DNA from: Bacillus sp. T33-2
GTDB taxonomy: Bacteria > Bacillota > Bacilli > Bacillales > Cytobacillaceae
Reading direction: 5' to 3'
NCBI RefSeq assembly: GCF_002860205.1
Contig: NZ_PGVB01000002.1
Location: 342,114 to 406,113 of the forward strand
DNA: 64,000 nt
Shown piece after piece: positions 46,424-56,312 of the stretch. How positions within the stretch are numbered: the stretch's first letter is position 1; each line of letters begins with the position of its first letter. The notes under the pieces are model-generated. The model was not told the DNA's origin. It was given only the letters and a program-made list of their open reading frames with translations, and made no database searches. A program made the translations under genes and the position numbers.

Positions 46424-47308
46424 TCAATACCCCCATGATTTGAAGAATGTAAACGCGGACTTCCGGCCAAGTTCAATGAGTTCCATTTTTTTCTCATGAG
46501 TAAGCCGGAACTCAGTAGCCAGTATTCCTTTCGTGGGGATAAAAATAATATTCTTCTCATGTTTTCTCGAAATATATCGGGCATCATGCGCGTCCTTCAT
46601 TGTGTCGAACAAAGCTTCAAACATTTGGATAGCATTATTGATTTTATTTTTTGGCAAGGAAGGGAGTTTATGGCTCAGTTTGATTCCCAGTACCGGCCGT
46701 ACTTTCAGGACATTATCCTTGTCAAACAGCCACATCGGAAAATTGCTTAGTACCCCGCCATCGACAATTATATTTGTGCGGCTGCCTGTTTTCAGCCGGA
46801 CCGGCTCAAAAAAGAAGGGAAGACTGCAGCTCATCCTGATCGCTTTCGCTATCGGAAAGGAAAGTGGGTTGATTCGATATTTTGGGAGGTCATCTGGCAA
46901 AACCATCATCGTTCCATTGGTCAAATCGGAGGCGATTACCCTCAGCCCGTCAGGCGGCAAATCCGCAAAGGTTCTCAGCCCCTTTGCCTCAAGCTTTTTC
47001 GTAACCCAGTTCTCCAGCGCCAGGCCTTTGTACATCCCCAATTTAAAATAAACATGAAACCATTTTACTAAAGCGGCCGGAAACAGAGGTGTCCGCTTGT
47101 CTAAAAAGGTCTCCAGCTTCAGTTCATCAACCAGGTCGCACATTTCAGCGCTTGAATAACCGGCTGCAACTAATGCGGCTATGATAGAACCGGCACTTGT
47201 TCCGGCCACCCGCTTAAAACGGAATCCTTTCTCTTCAATGGCAGAATACGCCCCAATAAGCGCAAAGCCTTTGATGCCCCCACCGGAAAAAACGCCGTCT
47301 ATATACAT
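46424..47308 (-). CDS. yqhO: Patatin-like phospholipase YqhO
   Basis: 294-residue patatin-family lipid acyl hydrolase: oxyanion loop SGGGIKGFALIGAY, nucleophile elbow GTSAGS, and the Asp of the catalytic dyad in VDGGVLSNFP. ATG 47308 with AGGAG. Substrate unknown. Same position as in B. subtilis. Confidence 0.9.
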   Translation of the reverse strand: MYIDGVFSGGGIKGFALIGAYSAIEEKGFRFKRVAGTSAGSIIAALVAAGYSSAEMCDLVDELKLETFLDKRTPLFPAALVKWFHVYFKLGMYKGLALENWVTKKLEAKGLRTFADLPPDGLRVIASDLTNGTMMVLPDDLPKYRINPLSFPIAKAIRMSCSLPFFFEPVRLKTGSRTNIIVDGGVLSNFPMWLFDKDNVLKVRPVLGIKLSHKLPSLPKNKINNAIQMFEALFDTMKDAHDARYISRKHEKNIIFIPTKGILATEFRLTHEKKMELIELGRKSAFTFFKSWGY

Positions 47309-47401
47309 GTGAACCACTCCTGTCGATGTAGTCCCTTCATACATCTTTAAGCGGTAGGGATGTAAAATAGTACGGCGTACAAGTTGAAAATTTTGGATCT
47401 C

Positions 47402-48427
47402 TTACGTGAAATACTGGATTTCTGCATCAGGAAAATAGCTATTGATATACCCACGGATCGTTGTTTCCAATTCATTGGCTTCATCAGCCGGATAAACATA
47501 TTTCCCGATGCCATATCTGCCCCATTTATATTTCCGCCTGTCTTCATCCATTTCCAGCTTGCTCTTCGGATACCTTTTCAGGATCACATTCTTGGCAGGT
47601 TTTGTGAAGCGGTGCTGGATCAATTCGAATGTCAGCCCTTTTAGGTCAACACCTTTCAACGATTCCGTCAATCTTTCGAAAAGTTCCTGATAGCCGTCCC
47701 TCCATCCATCGTGGATATAAATGGGAGCCACGATGAATCCAAGCGGATAACCAGCATTGGCTACCTTTCGGGCTGCTTCAAGCCGTTCTTCAAAGTTGGA
47801 GGTGCCTGGTTCAAAATTTTTGATGACGTATCGTGCATTTACGCTGAACCGAAAACGTGTTTTCCCATTGTGCCTCGCATCCAGAAGATGGTCGACATGA
47901 TGGTATTTGGTGACAAAACGCAACTGCCCATATTCACTTTCCCCGAAGAATTCGATTGCTTTCTTAAGGGAATGGGTCAAATGGTCAATCCCGACGATAT
48001 CAGAGGTACAGGCAGCTTCAAACCTTGTGATTTCAGGTTTACGTTCATCCATATATTTTTGAGCCTGTTCAAAAATTTCTTCGAGATTCACGTATGTCCT
48101 GATATATGGTTTGCTTCCGAGCGTAGTTTGTAAATAACAGTAATGACAATGACCCATACAGCCTGTCGCCAGCGGGATTGCGTATTCGGCTGATGGCTTT
48201 GATGTATCAAATTTAAGGGTGCGTCTTACACCCACAACGAAAGTTGATTTGGCATGCCGGTATTGTTGAAGTTCATTTTCGCCTGGTATCCCCCTGACCT
48301 GGTTATGGGAAGTCGTTTCTCTGATTTCAAGGCCCATTTTTTCAAATTTATCTTTAAGTTCCCTCCCGAGCGGGTATTCCAGCGCCTGTGGCTCTATATA
48401 GACAAGCTGGGGTACAAACGGCTCCAT
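47402..48427 (-). CDS. splB: Spore photoproduct lyase
   Basis: Radical SAM enzyme that reverses the spore photoproduct (5-thyminyl-dihydrothymine) during germination. 341 residues with the cluster motif CMGHCHYC (Cys90, 94, 97), the conserved Cys140 in EAACTSD that donates a hydrogen atom, and the C-terminal DNA lesion region with KYKWGRYGIGKYVY. No splA gene is seen next to it. In B. subtilis splB is elsewhere; here it lies between yqhO and nrdJ. Confidence 0.95.
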   Translation of the reverse strand: MEPFVPQLVYIEPQALEYPLGRELKDKFEKMGLEIRETTSHNQVRGIPGENELQQYRHAKSTFVVGVRRTLKFDTSKPSAEYAIPLATGCMGHCHYCYLQTTLGSKPYIRTYVNLEEIFEQAQKYMDERKPEITRFEAACTSDIVGIDHLTHSLKKAIEFFGESEYGQLRFVTKYHHVDHLLDARHNGKTRFRFSVNARYVIKNFEPGTSNFEERLEAARKVANAGYPLGFIVAPIYIHDGWRDGYQELFERLTESLKGVDLKGLTFELIQHRFTKPAKNVILKRYPKSKLEMDEDRRKYKWGRYGIGKYVYPADEANELETTIRGYINSYFPDAEIQYFT

Positions 48428-48532
48428 GACTTACCTTCTTTCTGTCCAAAATATTACCGTTAGTATGGATTAATTTAAAAAAGAGAACCGCAAAAAATTT
48501 TTCCAACTTGTCTATTTATTATTTAACGAAAC

Positions 48533-48563
48533 AAAAAGGAGAGACTAATCCCTCCTTTTTGAA
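48533..48563 (-). terminator. Terminator of nrdJ
   Basis: Minus strand AAAAAGGAG-ggattagt-CTCTCCTTTTT ahead of splB. Confidence 0.8.
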
Positions 48564-48579
48564 TAAAATTATTTAGTTT

Positions 48580-49701
48580 TTAAAGCCCGCACTTCAGCTG
48601 TGCATTACAGTTTGTGCACGTATTGCAACCGCCGATATCTTTGACTTCACCTTTTCGGCAGACAGGGCAGGTGTCGCCTACTTCTGAACCAATCGTTACG
48701 TTTGTTGAACGCAGTTCATTGATGGTATCAACCAGCACAACATGCTGCTTTGCTTTTTCTTTTTTGCTTGTCGTGTCTTCTTCAAAGGTATTTTCTTCGG
48801 CTTTCAGAGTCAAAACCTGTGTATCACGGGATCCGTCAACATAGACAGTACCGCCTTTCGCGCCGCCTTGGTACAGGCGCTCGTACACTTTTTCAACCTG
48901 TTCAACACTGTAGCCCTTTGGAGCGTTGACAGTTTTGCTGATGGAGCTGTCAATCCAGTTCTGGATGACACACTGAACATCTGCGTGTGCTTCTGGAGCA
49001 AGCTCCATTGCTGTAACGAACCAGTTCGGAAGATTTTCCGGATCTGCTTCAGGGTGTTTATCCAGGTACTCCTGGACGATATCTGCTTTTACTTCAATGA
49101 ATTTGCCCAGACGGCCGCTTCTGAAGTAAGAGAAAGAGAAGTATGGTTCAAGGCCTGTTGATACGCCAACCATTGTTCCTGTGGAGCCCGTTGGAGCCAC
49201 AGTCAGCAAGTGTGAGTTGCGGATACCATGTTCAAGGATTGATTCATGTACATCCTGAGGCATTTTTTTCATGAAGCCTGTATTGATGAACGCATTTCTT
49301 AGTCGGTTTGTTTCCTCGCCTGTTTCGCCGTTAAGGAACGGGAAGCTTCCTTTTTCCTTGGCAAGCTCAACAGAAGCACGGTAAGCAGTCGTTGCGATTG
49401 TTTCAAAAACCTTGTCGACAAGCTTGTTGCCTTCTTCTGATCCATACTCTGTTTCACAGTAAATCAGAAGGTCATGAAGTCCCATTACACCAAGGCCGAC
49501 ACGGCGTTCACCAAGTGCCTGCTTTTTATTTTCCTCAAGGAAGTACGGGGTTGCATCGATTACGTTATCCTGCATCCGTACACCGATTTCAACGGTTCTC
49601 TTAAGTTTCTCGTAGTTGACAGTTTTTGTTTCTTTGTCTGCCATTTCAGCAAGGTTAACAGCGGCGAGGTTGCAGACACTGTATGGTGCGAGAGGCTGTT
49701 C
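48580..49701 (-). CDS. nrdJ: Class II (B12-dependent) ribonucleotide reductase, exon 2
   Basis: C-terminal 373 residues of NrdJ. It begins at the second half of the active-site motif (EQPLAPYSVCNLAAVNL), continues with the barrel segments GERRVGLGVMGLHDLL and TVAPTGSTGTMVGVS, and ends in a Cys-rich tail (CPVCRKGEVKDIGGC, CTNCNAQLKC) that serves as redox or zinc module. The last intron base and first exon bases form an accidental TTG. Joined in frame to exon 1 after intron removal, giving 853 residues. Confidence 0.93.
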   Translation of the reverse strand, partial: EQPLAPYSVCNLAAVNLAEMADKETKTVNYEKLKRTVEIGVRMQDNVIDATPYFLEENKKQALGERRVGLGVMGLHDLLIYCETEYGSEEGNKLVDKVFETIATTAYRASVELAKEKGSFPFLNGETGEETNRLRNAFINTGFMKKMPQDVHESILEHGIRNSHLLTVAPTGSTGTMVGVSTGLEPYFSFSYFRSGRLGKFIEVKADIVQEYLDKHPEADPENLPNWFVTAMELAPEAHADVQCVIQNWIDSSISKTVNAPKGYSVEQVEKVYERLYQGGAKGGTVYVDGSRDTQVLTLKAEENTFEEDTTSKKEKAKQHVVLVDTINELRSTNVTIGSEVGDTCPVCRKGEVKDIGGCNTCTNCNAQLKCGL

Positions 49702-50196
49702 CAATTTGTTATCCTAAAGGCTTTTTATCCTTTAGTTCTAACGGTTGAATTTCCGTTAGTTCAGCATATCTTTTCATTACACACATTCTTCATATATAGA
49801 CTCAACAATTTTTTTCAAGTTGCCATATAGGTCGTAGAAAAAGAAATCTGGCCTGTAGAATTTATATCCTATATCGAATGTTTGATCATCATAACTCCAA
49901 GGGATCGAGTAGTAATCAAGATATATAGCGTAAGCATATTCATAGGAACTCCTTAAATAATCCTTTATAAAAACCTGCATAGCCCCTATTCATCACTTTT
50001 CTCCTTTAACTCGATCTAAATTGAAGAGTGTGTGTAATGTTGCGGCCTCGTGGATGGATTATATTCTGCAGAGCAGGTTCACCATCTATGCGTTGCCCCT
50101 GACCAGGCTTTTAATCCTGGCCTTCGGTTCGGATTCCCATCTCAGGGTTCCCGCTTTATTCCGCAATTTTTAACGTGAGGCAAACTAAGCTACTCT
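49702..50196 (-). mobile_element. Group I intron in nrdJ
   Basis: 495 nt between the Gly480 and Glu481 codons of nrdJ. Group I rules are met: exon 1 ends in U, the intron ends in G. P1 forms between exon end CGUGUGGU and intron GCCUCACG with a U-G wobble at the splice site and one U-U mismatch. The bases just before (GUUU) can pair with the exon 2 start GAAC as P10. A P7-like pair, GCAUA in ACGCAUAGAUGGU with UAUGC in AAGAUAUGCU near the 3' end, matches the R and S elements. AAUUGCGG...GGGAACCC resembles P/Q. It contains a broken endonuclease gene. Confidence 0.88.
49777..49993 (-). pseudogene. Degenerate homing endonuclease ORF within the intron
   Basis: ATG 49991-49993 with AAAGGAG starts MNRGYAGFYKGLF, then stops; a neighbouring frame from 49980 continues RSSYEYAYAIYLDYYSIPW, then FDIGYKFYRPDFFFYD and stop. 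Together they resemble a compact PD-(D/E)xK-type intron endonuclease (start GYxGFYKGxxxxSSYE, later PDF), but a frameshift splits the N-terminus and the catalytic strand beyond PDF is lost. Confidence 0.6.
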
Positions 50197-51636
50197 ACCA
50201 CACGGGTTGGTCGCTACAACTTTTTGGCCGTAAGCCTGCGCATTTGTCATGTCGTTCGCATTGTCGATGAAGAAAATGCCTGGTTCTGCTGAATAGGTTG
50301 CACAAATGTTGATAAGGTTCCAAAGTTCTTTTGCCTTGATCTTTTTGTATGTGCGCACCTTATAACCTAACTTTTCCCATTCGCGGACATCGCCGACTTT
50401 ATGCCATTCCTCATTATATGTCTTCATTGTTTCGGCATCATAGCTTTCAACGTCAGGAAAGCGGAGTTCAAATTCACCGTCATTTTCAACAGCGTCCATG
50501 AATTCCTTGGTCAGGGTCACTGAAATATTCGCCCCAGTCAGGAATTCAGGATTATGGACAGTAAAGTTTCCGCCTGTCTGGAGCTTTTCTTCAGCTGTCC
50601 TGATAACGTCCATTCCGAAGCCGCCATAGCCAGGAATGTTTTTATAATTCACGATGCCCTGATACATTACTTCCTCTTGAAGAGTAAGAGGAGTAAACTT
50701 CAGTTTATCTTTTGCATGCTTTTTAATCGTTTCATCATTTGTATTTTCAATCAAGAACCTTAGGATTCGAGGGTTCTGCATTTTGGAGATGATAAATTCG
50801 ATGATGTCAGGATGCCAGTCGGCCAGCATGATCATTTGAGCTCCCCTGCGCGAACCTCCCTGCTCAACAAGGTGTGTAAGCTTGGCAATGTCATCGAGCC
50901 AGGAGACTGAGCCGGAGGATTTTCCGTTCACTCCTTTTGCCAATGTATTGCGCGGTCTCAGGGTAGAGCCGTTTGTCCCGACGCCGCCGCCCCGGCTCAT
51001 GATTTCCATCACCTGCTTGCGGTGCTCGGAAATACCTTCGCGGGAGTCCTGGACGAAAGGCATGACATAACAGTTGAAGAATGTGACATCGGTGCCGGCC
51101 CCTGCCCCGTAAAGCACACGGCCTGCCGGAATGAAGTTCAGGTTGACCAGTTCCTGGTAAAACTTCTCTAACCATTCCTGGCGTTTTTCTTCCGTTTTTT
51201 CCACTGATGCAAGCCCCGTGGCATTCCGCTTGGCAATTTGCTCATAGAATACTTCAAGCGGCTTTTCAATCACATCGAGAGACCTTTTGATTATTCCTGT
51301 TGCAGCCTCTTCCGGATCATCAAGGATCCCGCGGAATTCCTCCTCCACCAATACCTTTGCGGTTTTGGCCTCCCAGTCAATCTCAAGTATGAAGCCAAGC
51401 CCGCGCGCCGGGAATTTTGGGTCCTCCTTGATAGTAAGCACGACGAAGTCTCCGTTCGTCAGCGTAATCTTTTCGGTGTCCTTAAATGTGTAGCGGTCCA
51501 GCATGACCAGACGGGATACCCCTTTGTGTGTAATTTTCATGTCAGGGGTAATCGGATGAACCTGAGGGAACAAATGAATGTCTTTGTTCAAGCCATCAAC
51601 ATTGATCCTCGTTTTTTGTCCTAGGTTAACAGACAT
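50197..51636 (-). CDS. nrdJ: Class II (B12-dependent) ribonucleotide reductase, exon 1
   Basis: N-terminal 480 residues of adenosylcobalamin-dependent ribonucleotide reductase, which makes deoxynucleotides without oxygen or a separate radical subunit. ATG 51636 (MSVNLGQKTRINVDG) has AAGGAG; longer starts up to 51804 lie in the regulatory region. Motifs: FNCYVMPFVQDSREGI, MSRGGGVGTNGSTLRPR, GGSRRGAQMIMLADWHPDI. It ends VATNPCG, which contains the thiyl-radical Cys479; the intron follows at once. Two NrdR-type boxes lie upstream. Confidence 0.93.
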
Positions 51637-51746
51637 TTCCACAACTCCTTCAAAAAAAGTAAAACTTTCTCTAGTAAAAACAAGATGTATGTAAACTCTT
51701 GCTGTATTTTGCAAGTACCCTAAAGTTATCATACTAAAACTATAAA

Positions 51747-51795
51747 AATCAATATATAGTATGTAAAATATTTTTATCAATACTATATATTGTGT
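51747..51795 (-). promoter_or_regulatory. Tandem NrdR boxes and promoter of nrdJ
   Basis: Two copies of ATACTATATATTG, one on each strand (51750-51762 and 51780-51792), near-palindromes of the NrdR type (acaCwATATwGtgt-like), centred about 33 bases apart, roughly three helical turns. A -35 TTGATA and a -10 TATATA-like element on the minus strand overlap them. NrdR should repress here. The rest of 51637-51982 shows no gene. Confidence 0.75.
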
Positions 51796-51956
51796 TAAGG
51801 TCAAATGATGACAAATTTGTCAAACTTAAAATCTCTTAAAAAAAAGAGAAAATAAGAGAGATAGACAGATATTCACCATAAAACGATAAATTTTAACAAA
51901 TTTCGCAGTTTGCATTTTTTCTTGTCTGGTGAACGCCTTGGAAACACAGGGAAAAT

Positions 51957-51985
51957 GCAAAAAAGCGGCGATTACCGCTTTTTTA
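51957..51985 (-). terminator. Terminator of lipM
   Basis: Minus strand AAAAAAGCGG-taatcg-CCGCTTTTTT at the lipM stop. Confidence 0.85.
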
Positions 51986-52819
51986 TCTTTTAAAATTCCA
52001 TTCCCGGGATTCATATTTTTCCATTGCCAATTTGTTCACATAAACCATTTCTTCCGCAGTAAGGCTGTATGGTTCAAGTGAAATATTCAGCCCTTCTTCG
52101 AATCCCTCTTTAAAGGCAGCGACTGCATCTTTCAAAGAAATTTTGCGCGGACTGATTTCATTAATTGCTACCGCCTTTGTCTTAAAAGCTTTTTGCATCC
52201 GTTCCTTGACCCGCTCGTTCGGGTATTTAAACAGGCTGAACAGCTTGTCTTCGTCAAGGTTGAGCAGGATTGAGCCGTGCTGAAGGATCACTCCTTTTTG
52301 ACGGGTCTGGGCACTTCCCGCCACCTTGCGCCCCTCGACAACCAGTTCGTACCAGCTGGGGGCATCAAAACAAACCGCCGACCGTGGGTTTTTCAGGCTG
52401 TCCCTTTCCTCGGCAGTCTTCGGAACCGCGAAATATGCTTCAAGGCCCAACTGCTGAAAACCTTTAAGAATTCCCTCCGAGATTACCCGGTAAGCCTCTG
52501 TCACCGTGCTCGGCATTTCGGGATGCTGTTCTGAAACAATGACACTATAAGTAAGTTCATCCTCATGCAGCACACCCCGGCCGCCCGTGGGCCTTCGTAC
52601 AAAGCCAAGACCATGCTGCCTGACTGCGTCCATATCAATTTCTTTATCTATTTTCTGAAAATATCCTATGGACAGGGTGGCCGGATTCCATCCGTAAAAA
52701 CGGATGACCGGTGGGATTTTCCCTTCACTGTGCCAGTCTAAAAGGGCTTCGTCAAGCGCCATATTAAATGAAGGTGACCCTGCGCCGGAGTCTATAAACC
52801 GCCAAACCTCTTTCCTCAT
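51983..52819 (-). CDS. lipM: Octanoyl-[GcvH]:protein N-octanoyltransferase / lipoate-protein ligase family
   Basis: 278 residues. Transfers octanoate from acyl carrier protein to GcvH, the first step of lipoate synthesis in Bacillus. Cofactor transferase fold with [19 protein letters not shown], catalytic Cys150 (SAVCFDAPS) and Lys165 (GRKVAGSAQ). The glycine cleavage genes nearby and the E2 of the bkd complex need lipoate. Equivalent to yqhM. Confidence 0.93.
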   Translation of the reverse strand: MRKEVWRFIDSGAGSPSFNMALDEALLDWHSEGKIPPVIRFYGWNPATLSIGYFQKIDKEIDMDAVRQHGLGFVRRPTGGRGVLHEDELTYSVIVSEQHPEMPSTVTEAYRVISEGILKGFQQLGLEAYFAVPKTAEERDSLKNPRSAVCFDAPSWYELVVEGRKVAGSAQTRQKGVILQHGSILLNLDEDKLFSLFKYPNERVKERMQKAFKTKAVAINEISPRKISLKDAVAAFKEGFEEGLNISLEPYSLTAEEMVYVNKLAMEKYESREWNFKR

Positions 52820-52948
52820 TGCAATAACCTCATTTACTGTTTATTAATCAGATACGCGTTCTTTAGTCTATCAAAATTGATTTTAAAAGCAAAGCAGGTT
52901 GTTTGAGCGATATTTTGCGGTTGCTTCGCATTAATTTTGCAAATTCCT

Positions 52949-52977
52949 TTGCCCTTAATGCGGAAGGCCGATATAAT
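52949..52977 (+). promoter_or_regulatory. SigA-type promoter of yqhL
   Basis: TTGCCC (52949-52954), 17 bases, TATAAT (52972-52977), 40 bases before the start codon. Confidence 0.7.
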
Positions 52978-53016
52978 TAATATTGGCTTAGTTAAGCTTG
53001 AAAGGAGAAAGAATCA

Positions 53017-53400
53017 TTGGATACACTTTATTTTATTCTCATCATCACTGGCGCGGTGCTTATTTATTCGGCTATTATGTATTTCTACCAGCGCAGGATA
53101 TTAAAGACGCTCACTGAGGAAGAATTCAAAAGCGGGTACAGGAAAGCACAGTTGATCGACGTACGCGAACCGAATGAGTTTGATGCAGGGCATATCCTTG
53201 GCGCCAGAAACATCCCTCTCTCTCAATTAAGGATGCGCATGAAAGAAATCCGGCCGGACAAGCCTGTCTATCTCTATTGCCAGAACGGAACCCGCACAGG
53301 CCGGGCTGCCCAGATGCTCCATCGCAAAGGCTATAAGGACCTGTCACAGCTTCAGGGCGGATTTAAAAAATGGACTGGAAAAGTAAAAACAAAAAAATAA
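53017..53400 (+). CDS. yqhL: Membrane-anchored rhodanese-like protein YqhL
   Basis: 127 residues: one N-terminal membrane helix (about 5-24) and a cytoplasmic rhodanese domain with Cys88 in YLYCQNGTRTGRA, plus the CH2A-like LIDVREPNEFDAGHI. Probably carries sulfane sulfur; the partner is unknown. TTG 53017 after AAAGGAG. Own promoter and terminator. Confidence 0.9.
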   Translation: MDTLYFILIITGAVLIYSAIMYFYQRRILKTLTEEEFKSGYRKAQLIDVREPNEFDAGHILGARNIPLSQLRMRMKEIRPDKPVYLYCQNGTRTGRAAQMLHRKGYKDLSQLQGGFKKWTGKVKTKK

Positions 53401-53417
53401 TGAATTTCCTATAAACA

Positions 53418-53449
53418 GAACCCCCTCCGGTAAGCAGAGGGGGTTCTTT
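53418..53449. terminator. Terminator between yqhL and gcvPB
   Basis: GAACCCCCTC-cggtaagca-GAGGGGGTTC then TTTC; likely used by yqhL and perhaps by the convergent gcv operon. Confidence 0.85.
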
Positions 53450-53490
53450 CATTTGGCCAGAAGGGTCAGGCACTAACGCATAGCCTGCTT

Positions 53491-54948
53491 CTATTTTTGG
53501 AAGCGCAGTACAGGTTTCCTGGCAGCCATTGTTTCGTCAAGCCGGCCGACAACTGTTGTATGAGGGGCTTCCTGGACAATTTCAGGGTTTTCTTCTGCCT
53601 CCCGGGCAATCTGGATCATCGCGTCGATGAAGGCATCAAGGGTTTCCTTCGATTCAGTTTCAGTCGGCTCGATCATGATGCATTCTTCCACGTTTAACGG
53701 GAAGTATATGGTCGGCGGATGGTAGCCAAAATCAAGAAGGCGTTTTGCAATATCAAGTGTCCTGACACCCAGTTTCTTCTGTCGCTTGCCGCTGAGCACA
53801 AATTCATGCTTGCAGTGCTTATTGAATGGAAGGTCAAAATAAGGCTCCAGCCTTCTCATCATATAATTCGCATTCAGAACAGCATTTTCTGTTACAGCTT
53901 TTAAGCCATCCGGCCCCATGCTGCGGATATAAGTATAGGCACGCACATTGATTCCGAAGTTCCCATAATAAGGCTTTACCCGGCCGATTGATTGCGGACG
54001 GTCATAGTCCAGGACGAACAGGTCATCCTGCTTTTTCACAACAGGTTTTGGGAAAAACGGGATCAAGTCGGCTTTTACACCAACCGGCCCGGAACCTGGT
54101 CCTCCGCCGCCATGCGGCCCGGTAAAAGTTTTATGAAGGTTTAAATGCACCACGTCAAATCCCATGTCCCCAGGGCGGGCTTTCGAAAGGACGGCATTCA
54201 GGTTCGCTCCGTCATAGTAAAGCTTCCCTCCAGCGTTGTGCACAATTTCAGCCATTTCCAAAATATTTTCCTCAAACAGGCCAAGCGTGTTCGGATTTGT
54301 CAGCATTAAGGCTGCTGTATCCTCCCCAACCACTTTTCTCAAATCCTCCAAATCGACGAGGCCGTTCACATCCGATTTGACTGTGATTGTGTCGAACCCG
54401 GCAACGGTCGCTGACGCAGGGTTTGTACCATGCGCGGAATCAGGGACAATCACCTTTGTCCGTTTGGCATCGCCATTCGCCTCATGAAAGGCCCGGATCA
54501 TCATCAACCCGGTCCACTCACCGTGCGCACCCGCCGCTGGCTGCAATGTAACCTCATCCATGCCGGTAATTTCCACCAAATGCTGCTGCAGATCATACAT
54601 CAGCTCCAATGCCCCCTGGACCGAGCTCTCATCCTGCAGGGGATGGATATGGGCGAAGCCGTTGTAGCGGGCAACATTCTCGTTGATTTTTGGATTGTAC
54701 TTCATCGTGCAGGAGCCAAGCGGATAAAACCCACAGTCAACACCATGGTTCCGCTTCGATAAAGCAGTATAATGGCGCATGATATCAAGCTCAGAAACTT
54801 CGGGAAGCTCCGGTTCTTCCTGGCGGATATATCCTTCTGGCAGAAGCTCGCTTAAATCCACTTCAGGCACATCCAATTCCGGGAGGCTGTAACCGATGCG
54901 TCCTGGCTGGCTGATTTCAAAAATGAGCGGCTGATCTTGCTTATGCAT
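53491..54948 (-). CDS. gcvPB: Glycine dehydrogenase (decarboxylating) subunit 2
   Basis: 485-residue PLP-bearing half of the P protein; decarboxylates glycine and passes the aminomethyl group to lipoylated GcvH. The PLP Lys is in [19 protein letters not shown]-terminal [22 protein letters not shown] is typical. ATG 54948 with GGGGGA overlaps the end of gcvPA by 8 bases. Confidence 0.96.
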   Translation of the reverse strand: MHKQDQPLIFEISQPGRIGYSLPELDVPEVDLSELLPEGYIRQEEPELPEVSELDIMRHYTALSKRNHGVDCGFYPLGSCTMKYNPKINENVARYNGFAHIHPLQDESSVQGALELMYDLQQHLVEITGMDEVTLQPAAGAHGEWTGLMMIRAFHEANGDAKRTKVIVPDSAHGTNPASATVAGFDTITVKSDVNGLVDLEDLRKVVGEDTAALMLTNPNTLGLFEENILEMAEIVHNAGGKLYYDGANLNAVLSKARPGDMGFDVVHLNLHKTFTGPHGGGGPGSGPVGVKADLIPFFPKPVVKKQDDLFVLDYDRPQSIGRVKPYYGNFGINVRAYTYIRSMGPDGLKAVTENAVLNANYMMRRLEPYFDLPFNKHCKHEFVLSGKRQKKLGVRTLDIAKRLLDFGYHPPTIYFPLNVEECIMIEPTETESKETLDAFIDAMIQIAREAEENPEIVQEAPHTTVVGRLDETMAARKPVLRFQK

Positions 54949-56287
54949 GGCAATCCCCCAATTCTTTGACAAAAGTATCGATCTCTTCCTTTGTCCTCAG
55001 TTCTGTTACGGCAACAAGCATATGGTTCTCAAGCCCCGGATAATCCCGGCCGAGATCATAGCCTCCGATAATGCCTTTATCCAGAAGCTCTTGATTCACC
55101 TTTTTGACAGGCCTGTTCAGCTTCAGGACGAATTCATTGAATGAAGGGCCCTCAAAAACGATTTCAAATCCATGTTCCGTCAATACTGATTTAGCATAGT
55201 ATGCTTTCTGGATATTGGCGGCCGCCATTTCCCTCACGCCCTTTTTGCCCAGTGCCGTCATGGCAACGGATGCAGCGAGGGCATTCAGCGCCTGGTTTGA
55301 ACAAATATTGGATGTCGCTTTTTCACGGCGGATATGCTGCTCGCGTGCCTGAAGCGTGAGGACGAATCCACGGCGTCCTTCTTCATCGACGGTCTGTCCA
55401 ACCAGCCTTCCCGGAACCTTGCGCATCAGCTTGTTGGTTACGGCAAAATAGCCGCAATGCGGGCCTCCGAACGCCGATGGAATCCCAAATGGCTGGGCAT
55501 CACCAGTAACAATGTCGGCACCGAATTTCCCTGGAGGTGTAAGCGCGCCAAGTGCGAGTGGATTGCTTGAAACTACAAACAAGGCTTTATTTGAATGAAT
55601 GGCTTCCTCAAGCTCTTTCATTGGTTCGATTCGCCCAAAGAAATTGGGGTATTGGACGATCACGGCAGCTATATCATCGGAAAGCATGCCTTTTAGTGCA
55701 TCCAGGTCGGTCACTCCATCGCGGTGGGGCACTTCAACAACTTCTATATATTGGCCATTCGCGTACGTTTTGACTACCTCTTTAGCCTCTGGATGGACAG
55801 TACTTGAAACGAGGACTTTTTTGCGCCTGGTCTGGCCTGCGCTAAGCATCGCAGCTTCAGCAAGGGCGGTCGCTCCGTCATACATGGATGAGTTGGCAAC
55901 CTCCATCCCGGTCAGCTCGCAAATCATTGTCTGGAACTCAAAAATCGCCTGCAGCTCCCCCTGCGAAATTTCCGGCTGGTAAGGCGTGTAAGCCGTGTAA
56001 AACTCGGACCGGGAAATGACGTGGTCAACAATGACTGGCATGTAATGGTCGTAAACCCCTGCTCCGAGGAATGAACTGTTTGCCCTTAAATCTGCATTCT
56101 TTGCTGCAAGCCGGGCCAGTTCCTTCATCAGTGCTGATTCAGCTTTGGCCGGCTTGATATTATATTCGCCGGAAAACCTGACTTTTTCGGGAATATCACT
56201 GAAAAGTTCATCTACTGACGACACACCGATCGCTTCCAGCATGGCTTTTTTATCACTTTCAGTAAGCGGTAAATAACGATGCTTCAT
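54941..56287 (-). CDS. gcvPA: Glycine dehydrogenase (decarboxylating) subunit 1
   Basis: 448-residue partner of GcvPB. Starts [21 protein letters not shown] and holds [35 protein letters not shown] and [20 protein letters not shown], all family hallmarks. ATG 56287 lies 25 bases after gcvT in the gcvT-PA-PB operon. Confidence 0.96.
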   Translation of the reverse strand: MKHRYLPLTESDKKAMLEAIGVSSVDELFSDIPEKVRFSGEYNIKPAKAESALMKELARLAAKNADLRANSSFLGAGVYDHYMPVIVDHVISRSEFYTAYTPYQPEISQGELQAIFEFQTMICELTGMEVANSSMYDGATALAEAAMLSAGQTRRKKVLVSSTVHPEAKEVVKTYANGQYIEVVEVPHRDGVTDLDALKGMLSDDIAAVIVQYPNFFGRIEPMKELEEAIHSNKALFVVSSNPLALGALTPPGKFGADIVTGDAQPFGIPSAFGGPHCGYFAVTNKLMRKVPGRLVGQTVDEEGRRGFVLTLQAREQHIRREKATSNICSNQALNALAASVAMTALGKKGVREMAAANIQKAYYAKSVLTEHGFEIVFEGPSFNEFVLKLNRPVKKVNQELLDKGIIGGYDLGRDYPGLENHMLVAVTELRTKEEIDTFVKELGDCHA

Positions 56288-56312
56288 GTTTTGTCCCTCT
56301 CCTGCCCTTTTA

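Noticed and set aside
48428..48480. SigG promoter before splB
   Set aside because: A CATACTA-like -10 is present, but I found no matching -35 at the right distance.
49702..50196. Intein or group II intron in nrdJ
   Set aside because: The insert has stops in the NrdJ frame and lacks intein blocks; no domain V is seen, while P1, P10 and P7 of a group I intron can be drawn.
51637..51804. Longer N-terminus of NrdJ (start at 51804)
   Set aside because: The extra 56 codons cross the NrdR boxes and promoter; the ATG at 51636 has the ribosome site and the family-like start.
51826..52014. 62-codon minus-strand frame past the end of lipM
   Set aside because: Starts within the lipM 3' end, crosses the lipM terminator and has no family features.
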